From: Apus apus
Lineage: Eukaryota > Chordata > Aves > Apodiformes > Apodidae
DNA length: 64,000 nt
Reading direction: 5' to 3'
Assembly: GCF_020740795.1 (NCBI RefSeq)
Contig: NC_067301.1
Location: 1,612,001-1,676,000, forward strand
The stretch's first letter is position 1, and the number at the start of each line of letters is the position of its first letter. Shown piece after piece: positions 35,946 through 50,769 of this stretch. Under the pieces are notes generated by a model. That model searched no databases, was not told the origin of the DNA, and worked only from the letters and a program-made list of their open reading frames with translations. A program made the position numbers and the translations under genes.

Positions 35946-38900
35946 GTATGTGTGAATCAGTATTCCTGGTGCTCAGCTGGAGAAAGCTGTCTGCAGTTTC
36001 TCTCTCTTTGCAACACACCACTGCTAATTGGTGTTACTTTCTTGGACAAATGGTGCTGTCTCCTTCTTAGCTGACCACTGAAATATGATACTGTCTTTCA
36101 CATTTTATGCCAATACATCTTGTACTTCCTTATAACCTGGGCTTTTGCTTGGAGAAACAATGTTTCTCAGTCCTTCAATTTGGAGAGTGTTTGGTGTTGG
36201 GTTTTTTGGATGTTTGGGGTTTCTTTTAACTGCTTTTCTTGTTTTATTAGAGCTTTTTTCCTCTCTTTCAAATGAAGTAGGTGTGGGAGGTTTTTACCTG
36301 GTTTTTCACTTTAGTTTTGCAGTCTGCTCTGATTTCTGTGTTGCTGTGATACACTGAATAATTACACCTAACCTTGCTAGTTTTAAACTGATGTGTTTAA
36401 ATGAACCTCCATAATTGCGTTACAAATGATGTAGATAGTTAAAAATAAAAGAAATACAATGGGTAGAGAAATTTCTCCTCTGCTTACTAAGCTAGTCAAG
36501 TTTTGCAAGGGTGATTTGAACAACTGTGACAACATAAAAATTATAGTTTATTGAAGAGCAGAAAATCCCTGCTCTCTGGGGAAAAAAAAACTAACAAACA
36601 ACAAAAACAAAACAAAAACCCCAAACCCACTACTTTGAATTTACTGAATAGAACAGAATTAGGTGATAAAGTAGTATCTTGTGACCCTTCCTAGTGTTAA
36701 TGCATCAGAAATAAACTCCAACTGTAGTGCATGCTTTCTGTGCTTTTACTGTTTTTAGGGAACAATAGTAATTTTTTTTGAACAGCGTTATTTCCTCAAA
36801 ACAAAATGTAATCTGTCATGATACTGCTTAGATGTAAATTAAGAATATATTTTTAGCTTTTGAAAAACTTTCTGCCTTTCCATTTGTTTTCTCATACAGA
36901 TATTTTTGCTGAGTGATTAACTTGAAGAATGAACTGTCATTTCAAGTACAGTGAATAAACCTTCCTTTTTGTAAGTACCATGTGAGAACACAGTAAATAA
37001 GTCTGGTTTCTCATAACCATGGAATCGATGTGCAGCTCTGACAGCAATACTGAATGTCTTCCTTGCTCCAGCCACAGATGTGCTTGCATTAAGGCTGTGG
37101 TATGACAGTAAATGAAATTGCAGCTACAGCAGCAAGTATTAGGGGAAAATGAAAATTCCTGACTCAGAGGAGCAGGGCAATGACAGAAAGACTCCTCATT
37201 ATAGATCTTTTCATATGGAGAAGAATGACTGGTAAATGAGGTTTCTGTGACACAAAAAGAATGGAAATACAGTTGGACGTTCATGCAGAAATTGTGCTCA
37301 CTGTAAAAACAAATAGCAGAATAGGGGATATCTGCTTTGCATTTCTTAACTGACAAAATGAGTATGGAGATATCCTCTGAGAGGGGTTAAGAAAAAGGTA
37401 TTGTTTAACTTTCCCATTATTTAGGTTGTGATGAAAGTGACTTTTACTCTAGCCAGCTTATTGGTCAATTTTCTAGTGACTGCTTTAATTTATTTGCTGT
37501 ACAATAGGCTCATACAGAAACCAGAGTACCTAACTATTTAAAGCACTTTCAGAAATGCTTCATTTACCACATGCAACAATTGTCTCCCTCATTTTTGCAG
37601 CATGACCAAGGAATTTAGTGTAGACTCTTGTTTTTTTTGTTTTGTTGTGTTAAAATGGCATAGCTTGGCAGCACTCCAACCCCTTAGTGTGAAGCTCTTT
37701 TGCTTTATCCTATTAAGTGGCCTAGAGAGTTGCAAATTCCCAGATTTCTGGATTTAGAAAAGCTGGAGGTGCTTTTGCATAGGAATCCATCTCTCTTCTG
37801 TGGCTGGTCCTTGGGCGTAAGATACCTTAATATATTATTTTAAATGCTTGAAGAAATAAAGAAAGAGGGAGAAGGCTGTCTTTCAGTTGAGCTTAGCTAG
37901 ACTTTTATACTGTGATGTGAAGGGTATTCACACGTGCTGTGAAGGGGGATCTACCTTTTCAGGTACTTGCAGTGCTTGTCTTTGTCTTAAGTACTTTATA
38001 TAGTCAAAGATCAGGAATGACCTGTATAAGCAATGTACACAGAAAAAAGACAATACTGAAGTTTCAGACAGTACTTCATGTACTTGCCATTGCCTCACAT
38101 TGATCTGCACCAATCCCTAGTAATTCCTTCAAACCCACAGTAAGTTATACATTGAGTCATTAATTAGCTTCACCTAGAAGTCAGTCTCTGCCTACAGTGG
38201 CAGCCACTGCATTATCATCTGGTGCATTTCAAACAATAGAAATGATTGAAACAGGAACTCCTACATTTCTGTGAAGATTAAGAATGGCACACCACCCTGT
38301 AATTTAGGTAGTTGTGCAAGTTTTTCATTTGCATTAGCATAATAGTGCAGATTGTGTTGAATTATTCCATAACAATATCTTCAAGTTTTGAAAGATTTAC
38401 TGTGCCATATGTATGTTATTTATTTTGGAGTGTTCTGGTCTGGTTCTTGATGGATTTTGTAATTGTTTTAACTATGTGTGTCTTCAGATGAAGGTAAAAC
38501 GAAGATGCATTAATTCTATAGAGTGGCACATTTGAGTCTTAATGCTGGTTTTAAGCCTTGGGAGCCACCTTAAAATTCTGAATTACATTTATAGAATGAC
38601 TGAATTTAGTTTAAATCTATCAGTCAATTTCTATATTAGTAAAATAAACTTCTTTCATATGTGACACTGACTGTTACTACAAGCAGAGATTTGTTGTCAC
38701 ATATTTGTTTTCTTCAGTTATGTGGTACATAGAGTCAAGTTTCACTACTTGTTGTGTTATAATTAATTCAAACTAATTGGAGTTTGTATTTACTTTAAGT
38801 ATTTACTGGATGTTTGACTGCAGGATTTTGAAGAAAAGTAACGTTTACAGAATTGGACAAGTGATGATAATAGTGACAGAGCTATACAAATTCTCCCCCC

Positions 38901-39589
38901 CCCCTTTAAGACATATTTAATTTTAATGTTATAAGAACTGTTATATATGAGAGAGTGTATTTTCATCTGGGATATGCTTAATTGTTGCAGCTCACGACAT
39001 GGCAGACTTGCTGTGCCTGCAAATACGATTTTATTGAAATTCCAGGACAGCAAGCAAAGTATTTTCTGTGTTACAATTTATACTTTTGGACTTCAGCATT
39101 TTAGAAGTAATGTTTCCTCAAAATTGTAGGTGGATATTAGGAGTTACATGCAAGTGGAACGTTTGTTCATCTAATCTCAAGACACACTTTTTTCTTCCAT
39201 TACTCATTTTAATAGATTGTTTTAAATAGATTGGTCTCAGCTGTTGAGGTATAAGCAGCTTGTTGTTTTTCCATAGCAAAGGTCACTATGCATTGGGGGA
39301 GTCAGGTGGCCAGCAGATAAAACTTAAAATAATCTTTTCATTTTATATGGCCATTTTGCTTTGCTTGAAAAGGACTCATTTAATTGCCTGGTCATTTTAT
39401 TCATGCAGGAAAAATTCCTTGCATATTTCAGGATTTCACTGTCTGACAGGGATCCCTGTCAATTCTAGAAGAATATTGAGGAGCTGAGAAGGATGGGCTT
39501 GATTTAATGCATGACGTTTTGGGACCTCACCCATCAACCCGTAGAAGTTGTATGTGAATCTGGGTTGGCTGGTGCGAAGATGGAAGAGG

Positions 39590-39950
39590 AAATGTCAACT
39601 TCCTTTATTATTTATTCTGAGCAATATTAATTACCTGGTTTGTGATTGGAAAAAAGCAGCCACATGCAGAACCCAGCCAAGCACCCAGCCCAAATCCAAT
39701 CAGCCTGATGGATGCAGAAAGTTTACAGAATGACCTTGTGCATAATTATTCATTTGATGGCTGTTAGTAAATGGCACAAATGGAATCTGACATACATTAT
39801 AACACGTTAATGATTGCCTTCCTCCCTCCATCCTCTTCTGTACAGAAAAATGATTTTAATTAAGACTTCCGTGATTAGTCATTTAATCAGTCATTAGGCC
39901 AATACAGATGGAGTCAATTAATTTTTTTTACACTTGAATAGAGACTTGAT
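39590..39950. promoter_or_regulatory. Possible conserved non-coding element
   Basis: The block has dense TAAT/ATTA homeodomain-type cores, CAATCA/GATTAG and TTAATTA words, and balanced composition without simple repeats, unlike the surrounding T-rich intron. This texture resembles developmental enhancers. SKI is the developmental gene expected nearby. Only sequence texture supports it; no alignment was possible. Confidence 0.25.
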
Positions 39951-41388
39951 GCTTCTGCAAACTGTACAATATATTTTTTTTAATGTTGTATTATGGACAA
40001 TTGCCTTGATGTCTCTCTAGTAAGTGCACATTACTTCTCCAAAAACTGGGTAGCACTTGCAGCACCTCAGTGTTGTGGCAATTATAGGTGTGTTTTATTA
40101 TTTAGAGTCTACCCAAATTCTAATGAATCAGTTTGGTTCTAATTTGAGACTGATGGTTGTTCTTGTTATGGAGTATCCTTTAGCATTTAAGGAGTAGTGG
40201 GGTGGAGTTGCCTTTTAATGCAAATGTATTCAGCATTTCCTCATGTATTTTTTAATTACAAACTATAATACTTTGTGTTTCAGTGCTAAATTTCATGCAA
40301 GAATTTGAAATGTTTTGTGAACTTCAGGGCCTGTTTCATTTGGTGCGGGAACACTTTCTGCCTCCTTGGTAGATTGAAAAAATGAGGTGAATATAGCTAT
40401 GAAATGATTTGCTAAAAATCATGAGAAGGAGTTGAGTGATCACCATCCATCTTAGATCAACAATACTTTAAATGACTTATTGGCTGTAGGTCAAAGTCAT
40501 TGGCCGTTTACTGGACAAGAAGAGAACAGAAGTCTTAGTTTTTTAGTCTTAGAACTATTTTAGAGTAAGTCTTTGCCTGTTGCTGTGGTTGGCTGATATA
40601 GCTTGTCTTTAAAAGATATCAAGGCTAGTTTAGAAAAGACAAAGCAACTTTCATTTCTGTTCTGAGAAATTAAATCCAGAGAGAATTCATGAACTGATGA
40701 AACTTCCACAGTGTTTTATGTGACTGCTTTATGTTGGCTCATCAAGCAGCATTGGTTGTTTCTAGTGGTGTTCATTTATTGGCATGATATTGCCCTATTT
40801 AAAAAAAAACAAACCACCAACTCCAAATTTTCTTAATGAGAGAAGTACCTCATGTTACATCCGTGTTTTGACTTGCCAAGAAAGCAAGATATATTCACAG
40901 TTAAAATGTTCAAAAGCAAATAACTGTTTCCTCATTGGCTTCTGCTGTCACTGTGAGGCTCCCTGCTCCCTTGTGTTTTCTGGTGCTTGGTGAGTCAGAT
41001 AGTCTGGCCACTCCTGATACCCTGAGCATCAGGTTGTGAAGAAGGGAAGGAGCTGAATACCTCACCTGTAACAATTGAAGGAATTGCAAGCAAGATAGAA
41101 GTTTGTTTCAGCAATTAATAACCTGGTATGGTAGGTATATGAGACAACTGCAGATGGGGACATGTTTGTGCAGGAAGTACAGGGAGCTCTGGTACATTTG
41201 GTTCGCATTTTATATGTGATTGAATAATTACTGTTGAGCAGTTAATTAGAAAGATCATAATATAAGACTAGCCTGTGACATGAGAGAAGATTACAAAAAG
41301 AATGACTTATGAGTCCCTGTCTGGAAAAATGGCTTGATAAAAAAGGACAATCAAATGCTGAGGCAGTGTGATCTGGAGAACAGGAGAG

Positions 41389-41420
41389 CAGTTCAGCTGG
41401 GCTGCAGTTCAGCTGGGCTG
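41389..41420 (+). repeat. 16-bp perfect tandem duplication
   Basis: CAGTTCAGCTGGGCTG occurs twice in immediate succession (41,389-41,404 and 41,405-41,420). Confidence 0.9.
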
Positions 41421-44400
41421 CCAGCAAACAGTTCGTGGGAGCTTGAAACAAGTGGAGACCTGGCTGCATCAAGGAGGACATGAAATAGTTTAATTCACTG
41501 CCACCCAAACCTCTTGAATCCATTTCCAATGTAAATGAAAAACACGGTGATTGAAACCTGTGGGAGTCAATGGGGTTCAGGGTCCATGCCAGCAGCCAGC
41601 CTTGGCAGTTGATGGTTTTCTGTTCCCTGTCACAGCAGTGTCCCTGTGCTGGGAGAGAAGAGGGCAGTGTCCACCCCGGCCTGAGGGGCAGATCCTCACT
41701 ATGTCAGCAGTTTGTTTTAGTGTGGTCTTGGTGGGCTATTGCAGAGGCAAAATGGAAAAGAATAGATTGATTTGTGTCTTTCTTAAGAAAGCTTTCAAAA
41801 ATTGAAAAATTAGTCCTGTCTTGTCTAGCCCAGGAATAATAAATAAAAGCAGGTGTGAGGTATTGGAATTGAAAACAGCTGGATATGACTGACATGATCT
41901 GACTTCTCTAGAGCTTCAATCTTTAATCCCTGTGGCTCAGTGTGAATATTTCCCTCCTGATGCAATGCAGAAATAATAAATAGAACACAGCATATGGAAG
42001 GGTTCCTAGACTGAGCAGTGAGGAGGGAACAAACCACAGTTAACTCTCTTTATGCTCACTTTTCCTTCACTTTAATGTATACCTCAGCAACCTTTCTGAA
42101 TGCCTTCTGCTAATCCTTATTGTCTGTTTCTTGGTGTTTGTAGCAGGGCATGTCATGCTAGGATGAAAAATGAGAAGTCTTTGGAACTTTGTGTGTCAGC
42201 TGGAATCTACCTTAATTCAGAGCTTTTTTGAAGATGTTTGGTGATCCCCTCCCCATTTTTGATGTAGCTTTTGCATGTAAACACTTCTTCCCCAGTAAGC
42301 ACTAAATCATCGCTGTGTGGCGAAGGAAGGCCTCTCTCTACCATTAAAATTATCTGATAAAGTAGAGTGTTATCCAGCCTTATTCTGTGTCTTGAAACTG
42401 GTCAAATCCTGATACTTGGAGCCTGCCAGAAGGTGGATTTGTCCACTGGAAAAACTCTGCCATCTCTTTTAGAGAGTTCCATACAAGGAATGGGTAGGAA
42501 GAGCAGCTCAGTTGATAGAGATAGCATGTTAATTGAGATGACACCAAATGATTCATTACACTTGTCTGAGACAGCAGGGTTCAAAAATAGGCACCAGGCA
42601 ATTCTATCCTACCCAATAATGGTCTTTTATTTAACCGGGATCTGAATGGCTTTGTATGTTGGAATGAATCCTTTGGTGTGGATGTGAAGTACTATGTAAA
42701 AGAAACTAAGCAATGCCTACGTAAGTAAATGATAGGTGGGTTCTTTCTTTCATGTTTATTCTGTTCCAACAGTAATGATAAGATTCATCAGGGTCACACT
42801 TGGAAGCTGTCTTGCAAAGTAGATAATTTAGAAAAACATTTTGGCAACCTGCTGTTTTGTCATATATTTCAAGCAGGTTGTGCCAAAAGAAAATTGTAGA
42901 AACTGCTGTTATAGAGTAGAAAATCATGGGATTTATAATAGGGAGCCAGTGGCAAGAATTCATTATACATTCACACCTGCAGATAAAGAGCATCTAAAAT
43001 TGGAAGTTTTATTCCACTCATCTTTGATCCTGATATTATTAGGTGATATTAGCATCATCCTACACTAGGTTCTGGAATTGAGCAGAAATTAATTCATCCA
43101 TTGCTTTTTTAATGTGTTGTTCTTTTTGTACAGCAACTGTAACTTGTATTTAGAGCAATAGTCCTGGATATCGAGTCTCTTGGTTTCTGTTGTTGAACAT
43201 TGTATGGCCCTGATCTCCCATACATAATTTACCTTTAGTGAACTAATAAAATTAAAATGTTCTATCCTGAAGAGAAACTTTTTGATACTTCTGAAATATT
43301 TGGAATAATTTCATCAGGTTCTAGACACAACCTGAATATCTTTACATAGAAGTTGCTAACTGAGGCTCTTTGTATTTGTAAATGCCTGGCTCTGTGTCAA
43401 AATACCACCTAAACAGGAACATAATGGGAATTCTCTTTCATCTCAACCTAACTTTGGGAGCCCAAATTCTCAGTTTCAGCTGAACAATCATGATTCTAGT
43501 ATCCCAGTTCAGATCTTCCTGCCCCTGTTTTCCAAATATGTTACTTTGGACTTACACAAAGAGAAAACAGAGTGTTTAAAAATAGGATTTTGTAAATCCA
43601 CAGATTAAATTGTTAGTCTTCAAAATTCTGTTCTCCAACAACGAATCCTCCTGGAATTTATTGAGCAGGGTGTTGTTCACAGTGTACCAGATGCATTTAT
43701 CATTTTATCTACTTGTGGAAAATCTGGTAGACTGAGATTTATTGTTTCCATATAGATTAAATGACTGGCAAGATTCACTCATTTCTACAGTATATTCTTT
43801 GAAAAATATTTGCTGGATTCTTTTTCTGCAAATACTTGCATTAAATAGTTGTTAGGAGAGGTATATGCCTAGCCAGGTTAACTCATTGAAAATCTTACAG
43901 AAAGACTGTACAGCAACTTTTCTTTGCTGCTTTACTCTGTGCAGAGGGACATAAAGCAGAAGGACCCTGTTCCCTGAGCTTCAGTTTTCTGGCAGAGTCA
44001 CCAAGCAGTGGAGCACTCCCTTGGAAAGCTTTTATAAGCACCGGTGAGCTGGAGTGCCTTCATCCAGGTGAATATACCTGTTTTCTGTCCCACCTCAAGT
44101 GCTCATTTGTGCAACTTTGAATGATTAACTACAAAGACTTAAACCAGATGGCAGATTCTACAACCCCTCCCATGATATATTTGATCCATGGCTGCTGAAG
44201 TTCTAACAAAGAAAAGGGAAAATGATACTTGGTTTCTAATTAAAGAAGTAATTTTCCTTTGCAAATAGACTTTTTATCTCAGCTGCAGTGTTAAGGATCA
44301 ATGGGTTGTCACATGTATGTCTTTTTAATAAATGCCAGCTGAGATGACATTAAAGTGATAGACTGATCACTGTAATCAATGCAATTCAAAATTGCTTTAT

Positions 44401-47400
44401 GTCTTAAATGAACTTGGTTCCTTTCTGTGATTCTCCTCCAGTTAACATTGCCTGAGCAATGAAGTACAAGGTTACATCTTAGTTTAAAGGAAGAAGTGAT
44501 GATGATACGGAATTGAAATTCTTTACATAGGTGCAGGTTGTGCAGTTTAACTCCTGTTCTTATGCAATTCAAAGGACCTGGCTATACAATTCTTCCTGCA
44601 AAAAAGCTAATGAGAGGGAAAAAAAAGTAAAAGAAAAGAAAATAATGCAAAGCTTCCTCTGTCTTCCTCTCCTGCCCTAACCCTTCCCATACCAAGAGTG
44701 AGTGGCCAAGTCTTACTAAGATTTTTATTTGCTTAGTTGTTTTAGGCCATGAATATTGACACTCCACAACACACAAGTTACTCAACTCAAAGGCAATTAG
44801 CATGGTATTTGAGCATGAACATGTGATTAGTCTTAAAAGAATGTGTGTGTGTGTGTGTTGTGCAGTGCCTGTACTCTTAATGCCAACCATAGGCTTATCT
44901 CTATTTTTTAGGAAGATACTGATATGTTTTGGGCTCCCATGAGCACATCTTCGCTAGCTTCTGACAAGGTGATGCATCTGTTAAAACAGCCCTACTGATG
45001 AAGCAGCTGGTGATGGTAGAGGAAGGCAAACATACCACCAGAGAACAGTCTAATTTGCAGCTAAAGGAATCTTTCCATACCGTTATTCTTACAATCTAAT
45101 CGGTGTCTTTAAAATCTATTTATGCAGAATACTTCAGAACTCTTTTCTTGTTCTGGATTTATTTTTTCAAAACCCTAGAGGTTCTGTAAAAACGCTCAGG
45201 ATTCTTGTAAACCCTTTTATTTCTCTTAAAGTTGGCAGACTGACAGGCTTTAGTTATGCTTAGTGCTAAATTATTTATCTTCCTTTTCCCTCCTAGCCCT
45301 GACTTCTGAATCTTTAACTTGACTCTTGGGATGTATCATCTTCTTTCTCCCTTTAAAGTGAAGTCATTTTTATCTTTTGTCTTCAGTGTTTTACCATTGA
45401 AAAAGTACATGTAAAGTTTGAATGTATATTTAAGATGCAGTCCTTGATTTTTTGTCATTGCAATTCCTAGTATTACAAGGTAACTAGGCCATGTAAACTA
45501 TTTTGTTACTTGTATATGATTCTTATTCATGACCAACATTCAATAGTGGATCTCAAATTGATTTATTTTTTGAAAAACACCATTCCTATTCCATCTCGTG
45601 TCATGTGTTATAGAGCAGTCTTGAGGCATTCTCCTCTAGGATAAAGGTCATTTAATTGCCAGGAGTTTTTCAACAATGATGTTGAAATGCTGGTAAAATA
45701 AAAAGTTAAGCACATAATCTCCTTTAAATCCAGCTTCCCGTGAAGTACAATGTAGTGTCACTATATCAGTCTGTTTTTCATGGGACATAAGCAGGCAATT
45801 AAATGCCTTCCTAATAATAATAATGTTACTGTGTGCTTTACATTATGTATGTCCTAATAACTTTCAAGTAGGGAAGAAGTGAATAAATGGTAGAAGAGAG
45901 GATCTTTTTCATTTTAATTGCTCATCAGGGGTGACAAGCATTTATTTTTACAAAATACAAGGATAACTATTTGAATTCTAGCTTTTTTCAGTGTGTTATG
46001 AACTTTGTTATCTACAAAGAGTTACATATGCTAAAGTATCACCATGTATACTATAAAATGTGATTAATGGGTACACAATTTTAATATAAGTGAATTTGTA
46101 GTATCCAGTGAACATATTTGTGACTGTGACTTGGATGCTAGTTGTTACTTCCTTATTTATAATTTTCTAACTATAATTCTTTTACCTCACAAATATGTTT
46201 AAGTCTTTTCAAACTGTTACATCAATCAGTAATGTTTGGCTTGTTTTGAGAAAGAAGGCAATGTGGTTTCAGAATACTGAAAGCTTTTGAAAATCCAGCC
46301 TGAAGGATCTGAATCTTGTTATGTTGTTATGAAAGTAGCCAAATATTTCACATTAAAGTGACCAGTGCAAGACACGTTACAGGAGGAAGTGTCTTTGACT
46401 GTCTTTAGGAGCTAATAACAAGCTCTCTTCAACATGTAAGTAAGCATCAGTATTTGGAGTAACAATATATTTAATCTCTAGATTTTGCATGATATCCAAA
46501 GAATAAAAGGTACAAAAGGATCAGCACCTCATCAAGAATTCTAAGACATCACAAGGTAAATATCTTTTTTCCTCTTGTCTGTGTTATAGTCATCAAATGA
46601 AGAGCTGTAGAGGCTGGTTCATGGAATAATTTTAGTACTGAATGTATTGATCATGAAGATGTGTCCATTCCTAAACTGCTTCTAGGATTTGTAAAGGAAG
46701 CCAGACAAATGTTCCTAGAACTTTTTCTTTCAAAACATTGATCTTTGGTGTCTTGTTTAAGTGTCTAATTTGTCTGACAACAAAGAATCTGACAATTCTG
46801 GGTGCTACTTTTAATTAGGATTCTGTTGTTTCTGGTACTCTAAAACAAGACTCTGGGAACCTTTAGTCTCTGTTCTTACAACACCAAAAAGCAGAGTCTC
46901 TTGAAAGGGAGCTTCCATTGAAGTTTACTTGGAAAATAAATACCTGCCAATAGCATGAGAAAATGTGAATAAGTGTTTGCTCTTGAGGCTGCAGAGGATT
47001 AGGAGCAGGGCAGTGTGCTAGCCACTGAGTCCAGGTCATCAGTTCACATCAAATAATGTCACTGGATGATGCTGGTGAGGTTGTACCTACTTGTTTAAGT
47101 CACGGAATTGGCAGTTACTGTCAAAGGGGAAATATCACCTGACTGGAGGGGAAAAGACTAAAAAAGCTCCACATTTTGTTTCCTAAAAATGGATGATGTA
47201 TATACACTTATTTATTGTGCTGTAGCGAGTGTTACCATTTTAACAACTCGAATATTTGTGGTTTCTTTACAAAGATGAGTGAAAAAAAACAAAGACCATT
47301 GTTACTGGAGGAGTCATGCATCCTTGATAGTTTTGTGAGTGTGAGCTTGAAGCATCCCATGCATACAGCACGAGAGTCATAGAATGGAAGATCAGACTTA

Positions 47401-48680
47401 TTTACTGTTGTCAAAATGCATGTTCTGTGCACACATTGCTTTGCAAAATGCACAGTAACCTTTTTTGGAGCATACTTACAAGGGGCACGGTAAATCTGTC
47501 AATTGCTTGCTGTCTATAAACTCTGATCCTAACTTCTGTCTAGCTTAAAGCCAAGAATCTGCATACTTGTAAATTTAAAATACACAGAGAAGGTTCAAAA
47601 TGGATCATAATCATCTATATAGTTCTAGTTTTGTCTTCCTTCATTCCAAGTCCTTGACAAGGTAGATTTTCCGTATCTTGTTTTATTAGACTGTTCAAAT
47701 TGCCATACATGATACTTGCTATAATAGTTCTGTTTCATTTTTACTCACATTAGTATTAAACAGTAACTTTCTATTCTATTTTTGAAGTTGGTGACCTCTG
47801 AAGGATTTGGAAATCTGAAACTTTCATTGGTGGAAAAATACCTGATAGCATATTCTGGAAAGCCTATGGCTCATTAACTTATGTCTATAAATGGCTGCAA
47901 AATTCATAAACCTTTACATAATGATTTTCTTTAACTGTGGTACTATTAATTTTTATGGTAATTTTAGTGTTATTTATGATCGTCAAAAGAGTCTGTTGGA
48001 AAAAGATAATGGCACAGGGCTTCCAATTTGTAGATCCTCTATGCCTGGTAGTAAGTGTTGCAGGCTCTATTAAAGATTAAGGAGGTTACAAGCTTTGACT
48101 TTATAAGGTGAAAGTAATTCTTTGAAGGGAAAGTTATATCATTAAAAGTGATTGGAATTGATTACTCAAAGAGCTATAGTAATTCATTCGTGATTTCCAT
48201 TCAGTTTTACCTCTTTAAGGCTTTAAAACATTTCTCTGTAATCAGAGAGATCCTAATTTATTTTTGTCTGTCTGCTTACCAGTTATAGGAGCTTTTACAT
48301 TCAAAAAAACCCCACTACAAACACACAAGCAAACAGAAAAAACAACCCTGTAATTACAGCTCAGATTAAAAAGTTTAAATTAGTGTGTTATCTTTGAAAG
48401 CTGCTGGAGTAAAACCAGTCTGCCCTTCTTCTTCTCTCTCTGGAATATACAGAATACATGGTAGCTCCTGATCTACACTGTGCAGATGGGGAACAGATAT
48501 TTAAAAAGGCAATTGGTTGGGTAATGTAATGCTCCAGAAATGGAGTAGCTAGCAGGTATTTTCTGTAAGGTGCAGAGTGAATACCCTGCATTTTGATCCT
48601 TTTTACATGCACAGGGTGAAGCAATGAAACATGTTATACAGGCAGGAGACATTGAGTTTTAGGAGATGTTAGATTGATTT

Positions 48681-49645
48681 ACTTGTGTCGCGGGCCGGTA
48701 CCAAGAGCTACCGGCTGTCAGGATATTTTCGCGACTTCCCCCCCCCCCCCAATGTGGAGAGGTTTATAAATGAGCCCTGAGTGTGGGATCGTTTCTTAGA
48801 GGGTAGATTAAAGTACCCCCCCTACCACGCTCAGAAATTGTTACTGAGACCAATGTTTAGTTTGTAAATTAATCAGTTTATTAAGAGATAACACATACTA
48901 AGGGATCAAGGTTCAGGAGAGGTGCAAACCAATGGAGTGAAAGGGTAGGAGTTGAGCCCTGTAAGAAGGTAAAAGTATGTGTGTGTGTGCGTGTGTGCCT
49001 GTATATTTACCTTCCTTCCTTAATTTGATCGTCCGAAGTGCTGGCAGGCTCAATTGGAGATCTGCAAGGGGGCCGGCGTCCCAGTAACCGGGGTGACCCC
49101 TTCCTGCTACTGGCGGGCAAGACTCCGGTCCCGTGGCAAGTGGCAGACGCAGGCTGGGCTGGCTTCTTTGGTCCGATTCGGTCCGGTCCAGGCAGGCAGA
49201 GTTCCAGGGAGCGGGCACGACCCCCGCGGGGCGAGCACAGGCGGCGCCCCCCTTTCTCCGTTCCTTCGAGCACGGGAGTGGCGTCCAAGCAGGTCCAGGT
49301 GCTGCAGCGGGGTCTGTCCAAAGCAGGCAGAGAGGGCGAGCAGAGTCCTAAAACCCCCCCGCAGATTTTCCTCTTTCTTCTTTTTTATAGACCAAAGACC
49401 ATTGTTCCAAAAGATACCACTGTCTGAATTAGCCATGTATATTTACGTTTTTAATCTATTGTTTTTTCTTCTGCCAGTCATCATAACCTTTATGTTGTTC
49501 CTTTGCTATGCACCTATCTTGCAGGGCAAGAGGCCTGCTCATTCTGTCCTTGAGTGAAGGCGTCACTCCTGTTTTGCTGGCTTGAAAGGCATCTTTTGTT
49601 TAGTCTTATGTGGGGTAAAGAAGATAGGGCGTTCCCCACATCTTG
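48681..49645 (-). mobile_element. Solo LTR, 955 bp, antisense to MORN1
   Basis: The element spans 48,686-49,640. Its termini are inverted (TGTCGCGGG... and ...GTTCCCCACA on the plus strand), giving TG...CA ends on the minus strand. Flanks ACTTG (48,681-48,685) and TCTTG (49,641-49,645) look like a 5-bp target duplication with one change. Read on the minus strand, CTATAAAAAA (49,381-49,390) serves as a TATA box and AATAAA (48,877-48,882) as a polyadenylation signal. It is far GC-richer than its surroundings and includes a C13 run and a GT repeat. No internal retroviral genes are present. The long frames inside it are compositional. Confidence 0.8.
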
Positions 49646-50769
49646 CTATCCACAAGTTCCTGTAAGGAATGTCTTTTCTGCTCAGAATTCTGAGCTAGCA
49701 CCAAAAGCTGCAGTCTGAGGTCTCATTAAAGATTTGCACATGAAGAGGCTTCAGGGTCAGAGAGAGATTGATCTGTAAGTTAGGATATTATTTTCTAGCA
49801 TCAATGCAAGGGATGTAGTATCTTAAAAATATTTCAGAGATGTTGTGCTAATTCTTGCTTTTCCATCTCGCTCTGTTGGGGAAAGCAGTATTCCTTTAAA
49901 ATTATTTCCACTGTGTAAATAACTACTTTGATTTTCAGGCTGTCCAGCTTGGGCTCTCTCCATTGCACAAACCACCACATGTTTCTGTCAGTTGAGTGTA
50001 GAGCAGTGGTTGTCTCCTAATCTGATTGTCAGTCTGTTGAAGGCTGTAATTTCTGTCTAGAAGGTTTTGTACTTGAATATCTGGTATGGGTGGACACAAC
50101 AGATTTGAGGGCTGTTTTCCTAGGAGTTCTCAGCTGAGCTTTATTCGCTACTTTTCTTATTGCAAATCTTACAGTGGCTTGGTGGCCTGTTTGTGTTAGT
50201 CCTGCAGTCATGGCAGCTTCTCCTGGGAGTTGCACACATATTGGTACCCATCCAATTTTACATACATGAGTAGTCCCATTGCAGCTATTAACACTGCTCA
50301 TCTGCATAAAGAGGAATTTCTTCTGGGACTTGGCCTATTGTTTATTTTATTACCTGAGAGCTTTTGAGAGAAAGTATCCTACAGGTACACCAGCTATTAT
50401 GAAAATGCTATAGTATCATAAATCCCTGGTTAAATTACCATTGGGGTGTCTTTGCTACTTTAAGTGTATATTGTCTTAGGAGTTTATTGTATATGTTAAT
50501 GAATTATAGGCCTAATTGGTAGCACAAGTTGTCATGCTGTCTACTTAATGATCACAGTTGTCTTCTAGTTGTGATTTAGCAGATATAACAGAATTTGGCA
50601 CTGGAATTGTATAATTTTTTAATACTTTATTTAAATATACTTATGATTGTAATTTTTTCATGTCACTTCTCCCTGTTTGTGTACTGAAACTCTTTGTTTG
50701 GGGGAGGTTTTGCTTTATTCTTTCCCCATTTTAAAAGTTTAATTCCCCACTTTCCCTTATCTTTTTCAG

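Larger units (their letters stand above)
35946..48680 (+). other. MORN1 intronic sequence, about 12.7 kb, no exon recognised
   Basis: AT-rich sequence without a coding exon that I can support. It contains short simple repeats (C10 at 38,895-38,904; a (GT)n run near 44,842-44,858; a 16-bp tandem duplication at 41,389-41,420) and a stretch near 39.6-39.95 kb listed separately. Confidence 0.5.

Noticed and set aside
49038-49557. Open frames of 129 and 167 codons near 49 kb
   Set aside because: They lie entirely within the solo LTR and reflect its GC-rich composition.
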